This document shows positions 54,737 to 63,755 of a DNA stretch of 64,000 nt, one piece after another (the stretch's first letter is position 1; every line of letters starts with the position of its first letter). This stretch comes from Bacteroides sp. (GTDB lineage Bacteria; Bacteroidota; Bacteroidia; Bacteroidales; Muribaculaceae). The DNA lies in the NCBI GenBank assembly GCA_014802265.1, contig JAAVCP010000071.1, positions 124,001 to 188,000 of the forward strand. The letters run 5' to 3'. The translations under genes were made by a program, and so were the position numbers. The notes beneath the pieces were generated by a model. That model saw nothing but the letters and a program-made list of their open reading frames with translations, ran no database searches and was not told the DNA's origin.

Positions 54737-55987
54737 ATGAAAAGAGATTTACTAATACAGATGCGCAATGAATGGCGCGACAATTTATGGCTGATAATCG
54801 GACTGGCTATAGTAAGCTTCGCAATATGGTGGCTGACAATGAATTTTTATCAACAAGTCTCAGGATTATTTTATGAGAAAGGGTTTGATGTGGAAGACGT
54901 ATATATGTTGGATATATCCAAAATCCCTTCTGACAGCCCTGAATTCATTGAAAGAAGTGAAGAAGAACGTGCATTTTTAGACTCACAAGATTTAAGAATG
55001 CTTATAGCCAATATCCGCAACAGTCAGTATGTTGAGGCAGCTGCTTTCTCCCAAAACGGACTTCCTTATAACTTCAGTTATTATGGAAGTGCCATATACC
55101 TTGACACAGAGCCTAAAGACACTATAGGTTACAGTGGGAATTTCAGAAATATGAGTCCTGATATGGTTAAAGTTTTAAAATTGAAAAGCCGTACAGGAAA
55201 GAATTTAGACGAATTGGAAAATATCCTTCGTAGTGGAAGTATATTAGTGTCTAACATGTTTAGCTATTGGAGTGCTAATTACAGGGCTCCGGAAGAATTT
55301 TTGGATCAAAATGTTATATTAAATTACTCTGATAAAACTTACAGGGTAGGTGATATCATACATCAGATTCGTCGCTCAGATTATGCTGTAGAGCCTGGGG
55401 GCATGGTAATCTTTCCTATTAATGAAGAGGAAAATCTCAATGCTGATGCTGTTGCAATACGCATAAAACCGGGAATGGGTGAAAAGTTTCGTGAAGAGTT
55501 TGAAAATGATCGTGCAATGCAGCAATATGGTAACTATATATTTTATAAGCTGACAAAAATGACTGATCAGGCAAAATCAGCCCAAAAATCACACAGCACT
55601 AATGCCAGAATGGGATTTGCTCTTATCATGTCACTTCTCATAATCATAGGACTTGGGATGCTTGGTGTCTTCTGGTTCCGTACTCAGCAGCGGATTAGTG
55701 AAATAGCTATCCGTAAAGTTTGTGGTGCAAAATCAAGTGACATCTTTCGCAGAATACTTTCCGAAGGCATGCTGCTTCTGATTATTGCCACTCTGGTGGT
55801 GGCTGCCGTAGGTTGGCCTCTGATGAAAGCCACTCTGCTCAAGGAATCGGAAATAACTAATATGACTGTCTTTTATTCCGAATTGATAACATTAGCCATA
55901 GTAGCTCTCGGAATCACTGTCAGTCTTTGGTGGCCCGCCCACCGCGCAATGAAAATTGAGCCGGCAATAGCCATTAAAGACGAATAA
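54737..55987 (+). CDS. MacB-like permease, type B copy 2
   Basis: 416 residues, MKRDLLIQMRNEWRDNLW start, FtsX-like core with RISEIAIRKVCGAKSSDIF near 308. It lies 9 bp after copy 2 of type A. It is followed 21 bp later by the TolC-like gene. Together the four permeases form two A-B pairs served by a single ATPase. Confidence 0.9.
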   Translation: MKRDLLIQMRNEWRDNLWLIIGLAIVSFAIWWLTMNFYQQVSGLFYEKGFDVEDVYMLDISKIPSDSPEFIERSEEERAFLDSQDLRMLIANIRNSQYVEAAAFSQNGLPYNFSYYGSAIYLDTEPKDTIGYSGNFRNMSPDMVKVLKLKSRTGKNLDELENILRSGSILVSNMFSYWSANYRAPEEFLDQNVILNYSDKTYRVGDIIHQIRRSDYAVEPGGMVIFPINEEENLNADAVAIRIKPGMGEKFREEFENDRAMQQYGNYIFYKLTKMTDQAKSAQKSHSTNARMGFALIMSLLIIIGLGMLGVFWFRTQQRISEIAIRKVCGAKSSDIFRRILSEGMLLLIIATLVVAAVGWPLMKATLLKESEITNMTVFYSELITLAIVALGITVSLWWPAHRAMKIEPAIAIKDE

Positions 55988-56008
55988 AGCAGTTGAAGAT
56001 AAACTCTG

Positions 56009-57496
56009 TTGACAATGAAAAAATACATATCTATTCTCATACTTTTATCTTTTGTGATTCCTGCCGTGGGGCAGGAATCACAAACTCTCTCCTTATCTCT
56101 TCAGGAAGCAATGCTGAGGGCGCGAAGCAACAGCGTAGATGCTGAGGTGGCTCTCAATCAACTGAAGAGTTCATATTGGACTTATCGCTCTTATCGTGCC
56201 GAGTTGATGCCTGAACTGTCGTTATCGGCAACCGTGCCTTCCTACCGGCAGCAATTCTCCCCATATATGAATAATGAGGGAAGTTATGACTTCGTGCGTA
56301 ATAACTATCTTCAAATGAATGGGGAACTGTCTGTCACCCAAAACATTTGGCTTACCGGTGGTAAGGTGGCTGTCAATACTTCCCTGGATTTCTACCGTCA
56401 GCTTGGGAAACACCCCTACAACCAGTTTATGTCTATTCCTGTGGCTATCACTCTTTCTCAACCTATTTTCGGGGTGAACAATATAAAATGGGACCGAAAG
56501 ATTGAACCCGTGAGATATTCTGAGGCTAAAGCCCGGTTTCTGAGTGCATCTGAAGATGTGGCTACATACGCCATACAGTATTATTTCAATCTGCTTATGG
56601 CTAAGGAAAACTTCTCAATCGCACAGCAAAACCTTGACAACGCCCACAGACTTTATGACGTGGCTAAGGAAAAAAGGGAAATGGGGAGAATAAGCCAAAA
56701 TGATTTGCTTCAGATGGAACTTAACCTTCTCAATGCTCAGACCGACATGACCGACTGCGAAAGTAACCTGAAGAGCAATATGTTTCAGCTCCGTTCATTC
56801 CTCGACTATGGGGAGAACGTCGACATCGAGCCGCAGATCCCAATTGATGTGCCCGAAGTGGAGATTACATATTCTGACGCCCTTGAAAAAGCTCTTGCCA
56901 ACAATCAGTTTGCCAAAAATATGCTCAGGCTTCAATTGGAAGCAGACTACAACGTGGCAAAGGCGAAAGGTGCGCAGAGGGAGATAAACCTCTTTGCCCA
57001 GCTGGGCTATACAGGCACCGACCATGACTTTGCCGGCGGTTATCACAATCTGCGAAGCAACCAGGTGGTAGAGATCGGATTTGAGATTCCACTGGTTGAC
57101 TGGGGGCGAAGGAAAGGTCAGGTGAAAGTGGCTGAAAGCAACCGGCGTCTCGTGGAAAGCCAGGTGCGTCAGGAAACCCAGAATTTCAACCAGAATCTGT
57201 TTATATTAGTGGAGCGGTATGGCAATCAACTCCGACAGCTTCAGACTGCCAAACGCGCCGACGAGATTGCACAGAAGCGTTACGCAACCAATGTGGAAAC
57301 ATTCCTCATTGGAAAGATTTCAACCCTCGATCTCAACGACTCTATGGTGAAAAAAGATGAGGCAAGGAGGGAATACGTCAATGAACTTTATCTCTTTTGG
57401 CTTTATTATTACCAAATCCGTAGCCTTACTTTGTGGGATTATCAGGCAGACACAGGAATTGACGCTGATTTTGATACTATTGTGAAAAATTATTAG
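56009..57496 (+). CDS. TolC-like outer membrane efflux channel
   Basis: 495 residues with a signal peptide (SILILLSFVIPAVG). Two copies of the outer membrane factor repeat are seen: first about 30-230 with QEAMLRARSNSVDAEVALNQ and the helical SIAQQNLDNAHRLYDVAKEK, second about 275-490 with EKALANNQFAKNMLRLQLEA and KRYATNVETFLIGKISTLDL. It would form the trimeric outer-membrane exit of this transporter. No lipobox. It is the last structural gene before the regulators. Confidence 0.92.
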   Translation: MTMKKYISILILLSFVIPAVGQESQTLSLSLQEAMLRARSNSVDAEVALNQLKSSYWTYRSYRAELMPELSLSATVPSYRQQFSPYMNNEGSYDFVRNNYLQMNGELSVTQNIWLTGGKVAVNTSLDFYRQLGKHPYNQFMSIPVAITLSQPIFGVNNIKWDRKIEPVRYSEAKARFLSASEDVATYAIQYYFNLLMAKENFSIAQQNLDNAHRLYDVAKEKREMGRISQNDLLQMELNLLNAQTDMTDCESNLKSNMFQLRSFLDYGENVDIEPQIPIDVPEVEITYSDALEKALANNQFAKNMLRLQLEADYNVAKAKGAQREINLFAQLGYTGTDHDFAGGYHNLRSNQVVEIGFEIPLVDWGRRKGQVKVAESNRRLVESQVRQETQNFNQNLFILVERYGNQLRQLQTAKRADEIAQKRYATNVETFLIGKISTLDLNDSMVKKDEARREYVNELYLFWLYYYQIRSLTLWDYQADTGIDADFDTIVKNY

Positions 57497-57508
57497 TAAT
57501 TTTGAATT

Positions 57509-58816
57509 ATGATTCTGATTGTTGATGACGATAAGTCTATAAGACTGTCCCTTGGGCTTATCCTGAAGAGAGCGGGCTATGAGGTAGACTATGCTGAGAA
57601 TCCTGATGAGGCTCTCGGCAAGGTCAGGCACACGAATTACGACCTGATATTCATGGACATGAACTATAGCCGCTCCACCACCGGAGAGGAGGGGATCGAA
57701 CTCCTGAGGAAAACCAAGATTTTTCTCCCTGATACACCCGTGATTCTCATTACGGCGTGGGGAAGCATAGAGCTTGCCGTAGAGGGTATGCGCCACGGTG
57801 CATACGACTTCATCACGAAGCCATGGAACAATCAGCTTCTGTTGCAACGCATTAAAACTGCAATAAACCTTAACGACAAGCATCAGGAATCTTCACGACC
57901 CTTCAACAGAGGTGGAATAATCGGGAAAAGTGAGGTAATGAACGAGTTACTCACAATGGTGGAACGTATTGCCCCTACCGATGCCCCGGTATTGATCTTA
58001 GGAGAAAACGGCACCGGAAAGGAAATGATTGCAAATGCAATCCACATCAACAGTCTGAGGAAAGATAACCCGTTTGTATTGGTCAATTTAGGGGGTGTGC
58101 CTCAGTCATTATTTGAAAGCGAGATGTTCGGACACGTAAAAGGGGCTTTTACCGGGGCTATATCATCACGTAAAGGGCGTTTTGAGATTGCCGATAAAGG
58201 CACAATCTTTCTTGATGAGATTGGTGATCTCGACATGGCAAGCCAGGTAAAAATGCTAAGGGTGCTTCAGCAACACACTTTCGAGCCGGTAGGCGACAGC
58301 CGCCCTCGTAAGGTTGACATAAGAGTGATATGTGCCACAAATGCCAACCTTGAGGCAATGGTTGAGGAACGCTCTTTCCGAGAAGACCTGTTTTTCAGAA
58401 TAAACCTTATTACCTTGAAGCTCCCTGCCCTGAGAGAACGAAGAGAAGACATCCCATTGCTCGTACGGCATTTTATGGCACAAGCTGCCAAATCGCAAAA
58501 CATTTCTGAGCCTGAGATGACTGCCGAAGCTATGGAATTTCTGACTCGTCTCCCCTACCCGGGCAATATCCGACAGCTAAAAAACATGATAGAGAGGGCT
58601 GTGCTAATCGGAGGAGCACGACTGGGAAAGGATTTGTTCTCTTCAATGCCCGGTATTGAGGATATTAAACCTGCCGGCACTCTTGCTCTACGGGAGAAAA
58701 ACATTATTGTTGATGCTCTTGAAAAATCCGCAGGCAACATGACACAAGCAGCACGTATTCTTGGAATAACAAGACAAACTCTTTACCGCCGAATGGAGAA
58801 ATATGGATTGAAATGA
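57509..58816 (+). CDS. NtrC-type sigma-54-dependent response regulator
   Basis: 435 residues. Receiver domain at 1-120 with phospho-acceptor D50 (DLIFMD) and acidic triad DDD at 6-8. AAA+ domain at about 138-375 with Walker A GENGTGKE at 165-172, the sigma-54 contact loop GAFTGA at 212-217, Walker B IFLDEIGDL near 235 and the arginine finger region FRED. C-terminal Fis-type HTH (AARILGITRQTLYRRMEKY). It would hydrolyse ATP to open sigma-54 polymerase, most simply at the promoter 48684. It lies 12 bp after the channel gene and overlaps the kinase gene by 4 bp. Confidence 0.95.
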   Translation: MILIVDDDKSIRLSLGLILKRAGYEVDYAENPDEALGKVRHTNYDLIFMDMNYSRSTTGEEGIELLRKTKIFLPDTPVILITAWGSIELAVEGMRHGAYDFITKPWNNQLLLQRIKTAINLNDKHQESSRPFNRGGIIGKSEVMNELLTMVERIAPTDAPVLILGENGTGKEMIANAIHINSLRKDNPFVLVNLGGVPQSLFESEMFGHVKGAFTGAISSRKGRFEIADKGTIFLDEIGDLDMASQVKMLRVLQQHTFEPVGDSRPRKVDIRVICATNANLEAMVEERSFREDLFFRINLITLKLPALRERREDIPLLVRHFMAQAAKSQNISEPEMTAEAMEFLTRLPYPGNIRQLKNMIERAVLIGGARLGKDLFSSMPGIEDIKPAGTLALREKNIIVDALEKSAGNMTQAARILGITRQTLYRRMEKYGLK

Positions 58817-60090
58817 AGTCAATATATCTATTTGTCGCATTATTATTATGTATTTTGGGGACAGCAATTATTATGCTATGGGTCCCCGCTGAATCTATAT
58901 GGTGGGCTTATGTGGCAATAGGATTGGCGGTCATATTGCTATGGCTTATGTGGAGAAGCGTCCTGCTGCCTGCCCGAATGGTGATGAAGGGTATGGATCT
59001 TATCAAAGCTCAGGATTTCAATAACAGGCTTCTAAACGTGCATGAGCCGGATTCTGACAAAATCGTTGATCTCTTCAACCAGATGATTGACAAGCTGCGC
59101 AATGAACGCCTGCATAACCGCGAACAGGAATCTTTTCTTAAACTCCTGATTGAAGCATCACCAATGGGGGTGATGATGCTCGATTATGATGACAGAATAA
59201 CCATGATGAATGATTCATTCCTACGGCTCACCGGAATCAAAGATATTGAAAGCGTCAAAGGGAAAACGATGAATGAGGTGCCTTCTGAGCTTGCCCGTAA
59301 AATGCAGGAAGTGAACCTTGGAGAAAACCGCATAATACGCAACGGTGATGTCAAGAGGTATCGTTGCTATCATCTCAGCTTTATACAGACAGGATTTCAG
59401 CGTCAATTCTATCTTCTCGAAAGCCTGACTGAAGAAGTGATGAAAGCTGAACGGCAAGCCTATGAGAAGGTGATAAGGATAATTTCGCATGAGGTCAACA
59501 ACACTATGGGCGGCGTGAGATCAGTGCTCGACACCATTCATTCCGTGTGTGAGGAAGATGACTTAAGGGAAGTGATTGAGAGCTGCGATAACCGCTGCAA
59601 CGAAATGTGTAATTTCATCAGCTCATACGCCGATGTGGTACGTGTCCCGAAGCCGGTTATGAAAGAGACGGATCTTGTGCAAATGTTGAGGACCATGAGT
59701 CCTTTCCTTCAGGAAACTCTTCCTGAAAATATCCGGCTGACTTTCACCCCTACGGAGGAAAAAAGCGTGGTCAGCATTGATTTATCTCTTATTCAGCAGG
59801 TAATAGTCAACATCGTCAAAAATGCTGTGGAAAGCATTCAGTCTGAAGGATTTATTGACATATCAATAGAAAAACTCGGGAAAGAGACTCAACTGACAAT
59901 CTCCAACAATGGGGCACCTATAACGGAAGAGGTATCACGAAATCTTTTCAGCCCGTTTTTCACCACCAAGCGTGAAGGACGAGGCTTAGGGCTGACCCTT
60001 ATAAGCGAAATCCTGAACCTTCATAATGCCCGATTCTCACTCAAAACCGGAGCTGATCTAATCACACGCTTTACTATTATCTTCCACTGA
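58813..60090 (+). CDS. Sensor histidine kinase partner of the NtrC-type regulator
   Basis: 425 residues with two N-terminal membrane spans (4-24 and 33-52) and a very short periplasmic loop, so it may sense membrane state or cytosolic cues. HAMP-like (about 52-105), PAS (about 115-200, PMGVMMLDYDDRITMMN), H-box IISHEVNNTMGGVRS with H226, then the N-box (IVNIVKNAVES) and G-box (TTKREGRGLGLTL). The ATGA overlap with the regulator shows coupled translation. The pair forms an NtrB/NtrC-like system encoded at the end of the operon it probably controls. Confidence 0.93.
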   Translation: MKSIYLFVALLLCILGTAIIMLWVPAESIWWAYVAIGLAVILLWLMWRSVLLPARMVMKGMDLIKAQDFNNRLLNVHEPDSDKIVDLFNQMIDKLRNERLHNREQESFLKLLIEASPMGVMMLDYDDRITMMNDSFLRLTGIKDIESVKGKTMNEVPSELARKMQEVNLGENRIIRNGDVKRYRCYHLSFIQTGFQRQFYLLESLTEEVMKAERQAYEKVIRIISHEVNNTMGGVRSVLDTIHSVCEEDDLREVIESCDNRCNEMCNFISSYADVVRVPKPVMKETDLVQMLRTMSPFLQETLPENIRLTFTPTEEKSVVSIDLSLIQQVIVNIVKNAVESIQSEGFIDISIEKLGKETQLTISNNGAPITEEVSRNLFSPFFTTKREGRGLGLTLISEILNLHNARFSLKTGADLITRFTIIFH

Positions 60091-60098
60091 CTTACTAA

Positions 60099-60132
60099 AC
60101 GAGGGCGTATCAAAATTTTGATACGCCCTCGT
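60099..60132. terminator. Perfect 34-bp palindromic bidirectional terminator
   Basis: Seventeen-bp arms containing GAGGGCGTATCAAAATT meet without a loop spacer. It lies between the convergent kinase and carboxyltransferase genes and shares its core with the hairpins at 12756 and 42564. Confidence 0.85.
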
Positions 60133-60173
60133 TGTATGAAAATATTTCTATTTGATTTATAGAATTGTCAGGA

Positions 60174-62537
60174 TTATTTCCCGCAAGTGATGCGAATGTT
60201 AACACTGCCGTCAGGAGCCACATTGATGTCAAGGGTTGTGCCCGGAGCAAGACGGAGAGTGCCATCCTCACCATGATAGTTATGGAGGCTTGCAGGAGCA
60301 TGACCTGAGCCACCCTCAAGCGGGTGAAGAGCCTTGCTCTCATCAATTCCGGCAACGGGGTCAACCTTTACGTCAGCCACTTTCTCTACCTTGTGGGCAG
60401 CAGCGGGCTTCGGGGCAGGAGCAGCCTTGGGAGCAGCGGGCTTCACAGGAGCAGCACCGGCAGCCGCAAATTCGATGATAGGCTGATCGGTAGCCATAAC
60501 CTCACCTTCCTCAAGAAGGAGCTTGGCAATAACGCCGTCGCGGTCTGCGCCAAGATTATTCTCCATCTTCATAGCCTCATAGACAAGCACAGTGTCGCCT
60601 GCCTTTACAGCATCACCGGGTTTAACCTTGTAAGAAAGGATTGTGCCACCCATCGGGGCAACCATCACGCCGCCACCTGCAACAGGAGCAGCAGCCTCGG
60701 GAGCGGGAGCAGCGGCACCTTCGCCTACAAACTCAATAAGGGGCTGGTCAGTAGCCATAACGTCACCTTCAGCCACGAGCACCTGCTTAACGACACCACC
60801 GATCTCGCAAGCAAGGTCATTCTCCATCTTCATAGCCTCATATACGAGAACCACATCACCCGGCTTAACAGTGTCGCCTGCCTTAACCTTGATGCTCATG
60901 ATAGTGCCACCCATCGGGGCATTGAACACCGGACCTGTTACGTCGCCGGCGGCAGCAGCCTTGGGAGCTTCCTGAGCCTGAGGAGCATTAGCCTTGTTAG
61001 CCTCATATTCAGCCTTACGCTTGTTGGTGAGATAAGTCTTGGCAACAGCGGGGAGAAGTTCGAGAAGCAGATATTCCTCATTGTTCTGAGCGAGTTTCAC
61101 GCCACCGAACTTGTCGAGAACAGGATTCTCGGGATCCTTGTGAGATGAAACATCGTATGGTTTCTCCTCGGGGCTACCTGTGATTTTCTCACGGAACTTC
61201 GGATCAACAGGCACCGGAGTGTTGCCGTATTCACCCTTGACAAGAGCGATAAACTGATTGCTCTTATTAGAATAGTCTTCCTTACCGTTGCGACGGTCCA
61301 TAGCCAGAGACACAGCCTGTGAGCCTACGATCTGGCTTGTCGGAGTAACGAGGGGCACCAGACCTGCATCACGGCGAACCTTCGGGATAAGTGCCATAGC
61401 CTCCTCAAGCACGTCTTCTGCATTGAGGGCACGGAGATTGGCAACCATGTTGGAATACATACCGCCGGGAACCTCAGCGTTCTTCACGATCTCATTAGGT
61501 TTCGGGAAGCCGAAATAAGCCTCAATCTTGTGGCATGCATCGAGAAGCTCATCCTCCTTGCAAGCCTTGGCAGCCTCGATTGCACGGTCAAACTCTGCGT
61601 CGATTTCAGCCGGCATAACAGCATAAGCCTCGTCGAAGTCTTTCTGCCATTTGTCTTTATTAAGGTCGAAGTCGCTGAGAGCCTTGCGGGCATCCTTAAG
61701 CTCCTTGCGGATCTTGGCAACAGCCTCCATGTCAGCCTCAAGCTCTACGCCCAGTTTCTGACAGAAGATATGCACAAGCTCAATTGCCGGAGCAGCAGAA
61801 CCGCCTCCAAACCACCAGATGTTGGTGTCAACGATGTCAACGCCCTGGATAATGGCTGTAAGAACTGATGCGAGACCGTAACCCGGGGTGCAGTGAGTGT
61901 GGAAGTCCACAGGCACTGTAAGGGCTGCCTTCAGTTTGGGCATCAGTGAGTGAATGCGTGCAGGATTTACAAGACCTGCCATATCTTTGAGAGTAACCAT
62001 CTTTGCGCCGAGTTTCTCCATCTCGACAGCGAGGTTTACGAAATATTCGTCAGTGAATATCTTTTCATCTTCCGGAGTGCCCTTCGGGTCGATTGTGTAG
62101 CATACGGCTGTGTCAGCTATCCCACCGAACTCATTGATCATCTTAATAGATGAGCGCACGTTGTTGATGTCGTTGAGAGCGTCGAATATACGCATCACGT
62201 TCAAGCCGTTTTTGATTGCCTCACGATAGAAGCCTTCAAGCACACTTTCGGGATAAGGCACATAGCCGAATAGGTTTCTGCCGCGTGAAAGAGCTGAGAG
62301 AAGAGAGATACCCTTCATAGCCTTTGAGCACTCGCGCAGACGGTCCCAGGGGCTTTCGCCGAGATAACGCATAACGGAGTCGGGCACAGCACCGCCCCAT
62401 ACTTCCATTATATAAAATTTTGCCTCACGATAGAGGGGGAGAAGTTTGTCAACGTTCTCCTGTTTCATACGGGTGGCGAACAATGACTGCTGGCCATCGC
62501 GCAGCGTCAGATCTCTAATTTGAAGTTTCCTTGCCAT
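60174..62537 (-). CDS. Biotin-dependent carboxyltransferase with two biotinyl domains (OadA/PycB type)
   Basis: 787 residues from the ATG at 62537 ([17 protein letters not shown]); upstream starts add 36 residues that do not fit the family. The carboxyltransferase barrel (about 1-300) shows [12 protein letters not shown], the lysine in [11 protein letters not shown] and the zinc ligands in [10 protein letters not shown], followed by the PYC_OADA domain (about 310-470). Two biotin-attachment domains follow, each with EAMKMEN (lysines about 568 and 656). A further 80-residue beta-like tail ends the protein. The family's usual length is about 600. It would decarboxylate oxaloacetate or carboxylate pyruvate. 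No oadB/oadG or biotin carboxylase gene is beside it. Confidence 0.88.
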   Translation of the reverse strand: MARKLQIRDLTLRDGQQSLFATRMKQENVDKLLPLYREAKFYIMEVWGGAVPDSVMRYLGESPWDRLRECSKAMKGISLLSALSRGRNLFGYVPYPESVLEGFYREAIKNGLNVMRIFDALNDINNVRSSIKMINEFGGIADTAVCYTIDPKGTPEDEKIFTDEYFVNLAVEMEKLGAKMVTLKDMAGLVNPARIHSLMPKLKAALTVPVDFHTHCTPGYGLASVLTAIIQGVDIVDTNIWWFGGGSAAPAIELVHIFCQKLGVELEADMEAVAKIRKELKDARKALSDFDLNKDKWQKDFDEAYAVMPAEIDAEFDRAIEAAKACKEDELLDACHKIEAYFGFPKPNEIVKNAEVPGGMYSNMVANLRALNAEDVLEEAMALIPKVRRDAGLVPLVTPTSQIVGSQAVSLAMDRRNGKEDYSNKSNQFIALVKGEYGNTPVPVDPKFREKITGSPEEKPYDVSSHKDPENPVLDKFGGVKLAQNNEEYLLLELLPAVAKTYLTNKRKAEYEANKANAPQAQEAPKAAAAGDVTGPVFNAPMGGTIMSIKVKAGDTVKPGDVVLVYEAMKMENDLACEIGGVVKQVLVAEGDVMATDQPLIEFVGEGAAAPAPEAAAPVAGGGVMVAPMGGTILSYKVKPGDAVKAGDTVLVYEAMKMENNLGADRDGVIAKLLLEEGEVMATDQPIIEFAAAGAAPVKPAAPKAAPAPKPAAAHKVEKVADVKVDPVAGIDESKALHPLEGGSGHAPASLHNYHGEDGTLRLAPGTTLDINVAPDGSVNIRITCGK

Positions 62538-62579
62538 GTTATTAGATTTGTGTTTTCTATGACATAGATTATTTTGTGC

Positions 62580-62587
62580 CAAAATTA
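62580..62587 (-). promoter_or_regulatory. Putative -7 element of the carboxyltransferase gene
   Basis: Minus-strand TAATTTTG, matching TAnnTTTG, 43 bp before the ATG at 62537. It is the same octamer as the susC -7 elements. Confidence 0.45.
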
Positions 62588-62724
62588 GTGATAAAATCCT
62601 AATTAAAGAAATTTTTCCGTAAAAAGATTTCTTTTTTATATTCAATAATTAATATTTTCGCTCCCCTCCCCCTTATATTTCTCATTTATCTCCCTAATTT
62701 ACTCCCTATACATAGAAAAATGAT

Positions 62725-62732
62725 TAATTTTG
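62725..62732 (+). promoter_or_regulatory. Putative -7 element of the EamA transporter gene
   Basis: TAATTTTG matches TAnnTTTG 46 bp before the ATG at 62779. No clear -33 element. Confidence 0.45.
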
Positions 62733-62778
62733 CACCCTACCCAACTATTAATCTTAAACTCTCCTCCGTTATATCCTT

Positions 62779-63660
62779 ATGTGGATTATCCTTGCTCTTA
62801 TATCCGCTCTCTGCCTCGGATTTTATGATGTCTTCAAAAAACTATCGCTGAAGGCAAACGACGTATTGACGGTGCTAATGCTCAACACTGTGTTCGGTAC
62901 CTTATATATGTCGCCTTTCTTGATCATCGAACTATCTCATGGAAATTTCGGTTTCAGCAACACCTTGACCGGGCATCTTCTGATTTTGGCAAAATCTGTG
63001 ATTGTGCTCAGTTCATGGCTTTTGGGTTATTATGCCATAAAGCACCTTCCCCTCACCATTCAAGGTCCCATCAATGCCTCACGCCCGGTAATAGTACTTG
63101 TCGGCGCACTTATAATCTTTGGGGAACGACTTAATTGGGTACAATGGATAGGCATCCTCTTGGGTTTTGCCTCCCTTTTCTTTATCTCGCGCATAGGGGC
63201 AAAAGAGGGTTTTTCCCTTAAACACTCCAAGTGGATATGGATGTCGATAGGTGCAACAGCATTGGGAGCCATAAGCGCACTCTATGATAAGTTCCTTATG
63301 AAATATTATCAGCCAATTGATGTTCAGGCATGGTATTCACTTTATCAATGCTTCATTATGGTGATTGCCATTTCTATTATAAAAGGAGGGAAAGCCAATA
63401 TAAGGGAGAAATTTACATGGAGATGGACAATTCCCTGCATAGCCCTATTTCTGACTATTGCCGACCTTGCATATTTCTATTCCCTCTCCATTCCGGGGTC
63501 AATGGTGGCTGTCGTGTCTATGATAAGGAGGGGAAGCGTAATTGTAAGTTTCATCTATGGCGTTGTGGCTCTTCATGAGAAGAATATCAAGCCCAAATTG
63601 ATAGATCTCGCAGTGCTTATGGTTAGCCTTGCATTACTCGTAATAGGCTCAAATCTGTAA
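62779..63660 (+). CDS. EamA/DMT family membrane transporter
   Basis: 293 residues with about ten hydrophobic spans in two repeats of five, as in the drug/metabolite transporter superfamily: ILALISALCLGFYDVFKK at the N-terminus and a second repeat starting near 153 (WMSIGATALGAISALYDKFL). Each half has the EamA pattern near its end (GERLNWVQWIGILLGFASLF and PKLIDLAVLMVSLALLVIG). It probably exports a metabolite or amino acid. It is alone in its transcript and is followed by a strong terminator. Confidence 0.88.
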   Translation: MWIILALISALCLGFYDVFKKLSLKANDVLTVLMLNTVFGTLYMSPFLIIELSHGNFGFSNTLTGHLLILAKSVIVLSSWLLGYYAIKHLPLTIQGPINASRPVIVLVGALIIFGERLNWVQWIGILLGFASLFFISRIGAKEGFSLKHSKWIWMSIGATALGAISALYDKFLMKYYQPIDVQAWYSLYQCFIMVIAISIIKGGKANIREKFTWRWTIPCIALFLTIADLAYFYSLSIPGSMVAVVSMIRRGSVIVSFIYGVVALHEKNIKPKLIDLAVLMVSLALLVIGSNL

Positions 63661-63667
63661 TTACAAA

Positions 63668-63707
63668 GTTTCGTCTTCCCCTGATAATGACATGGGGAAG
63701 ACGAAAC
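63668..63707. terminator. Terminator between EamA gene and the partial minus-strand gene
   Basis: Perfect 14-bp arms GTTTCGTCTTCCCC / GGGGAAGACGAAAC with a 12-nt loop, placed between convergent genes. Confidence 0.85.
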
Positions 63708-63755
63708 AAAACACCATCTATCAAAGTCTACACGCTCAATTGATGGAGGGAGACT

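Noticed and set aside
60324-61148. Plus-strand open frame of 274 codons antisense to the biotin-dependent enzyme
   Set aside because: The repetitive Ser/Gly sequence arises from the Ala/Pro-rich linkers of the real gene on the minus strand.
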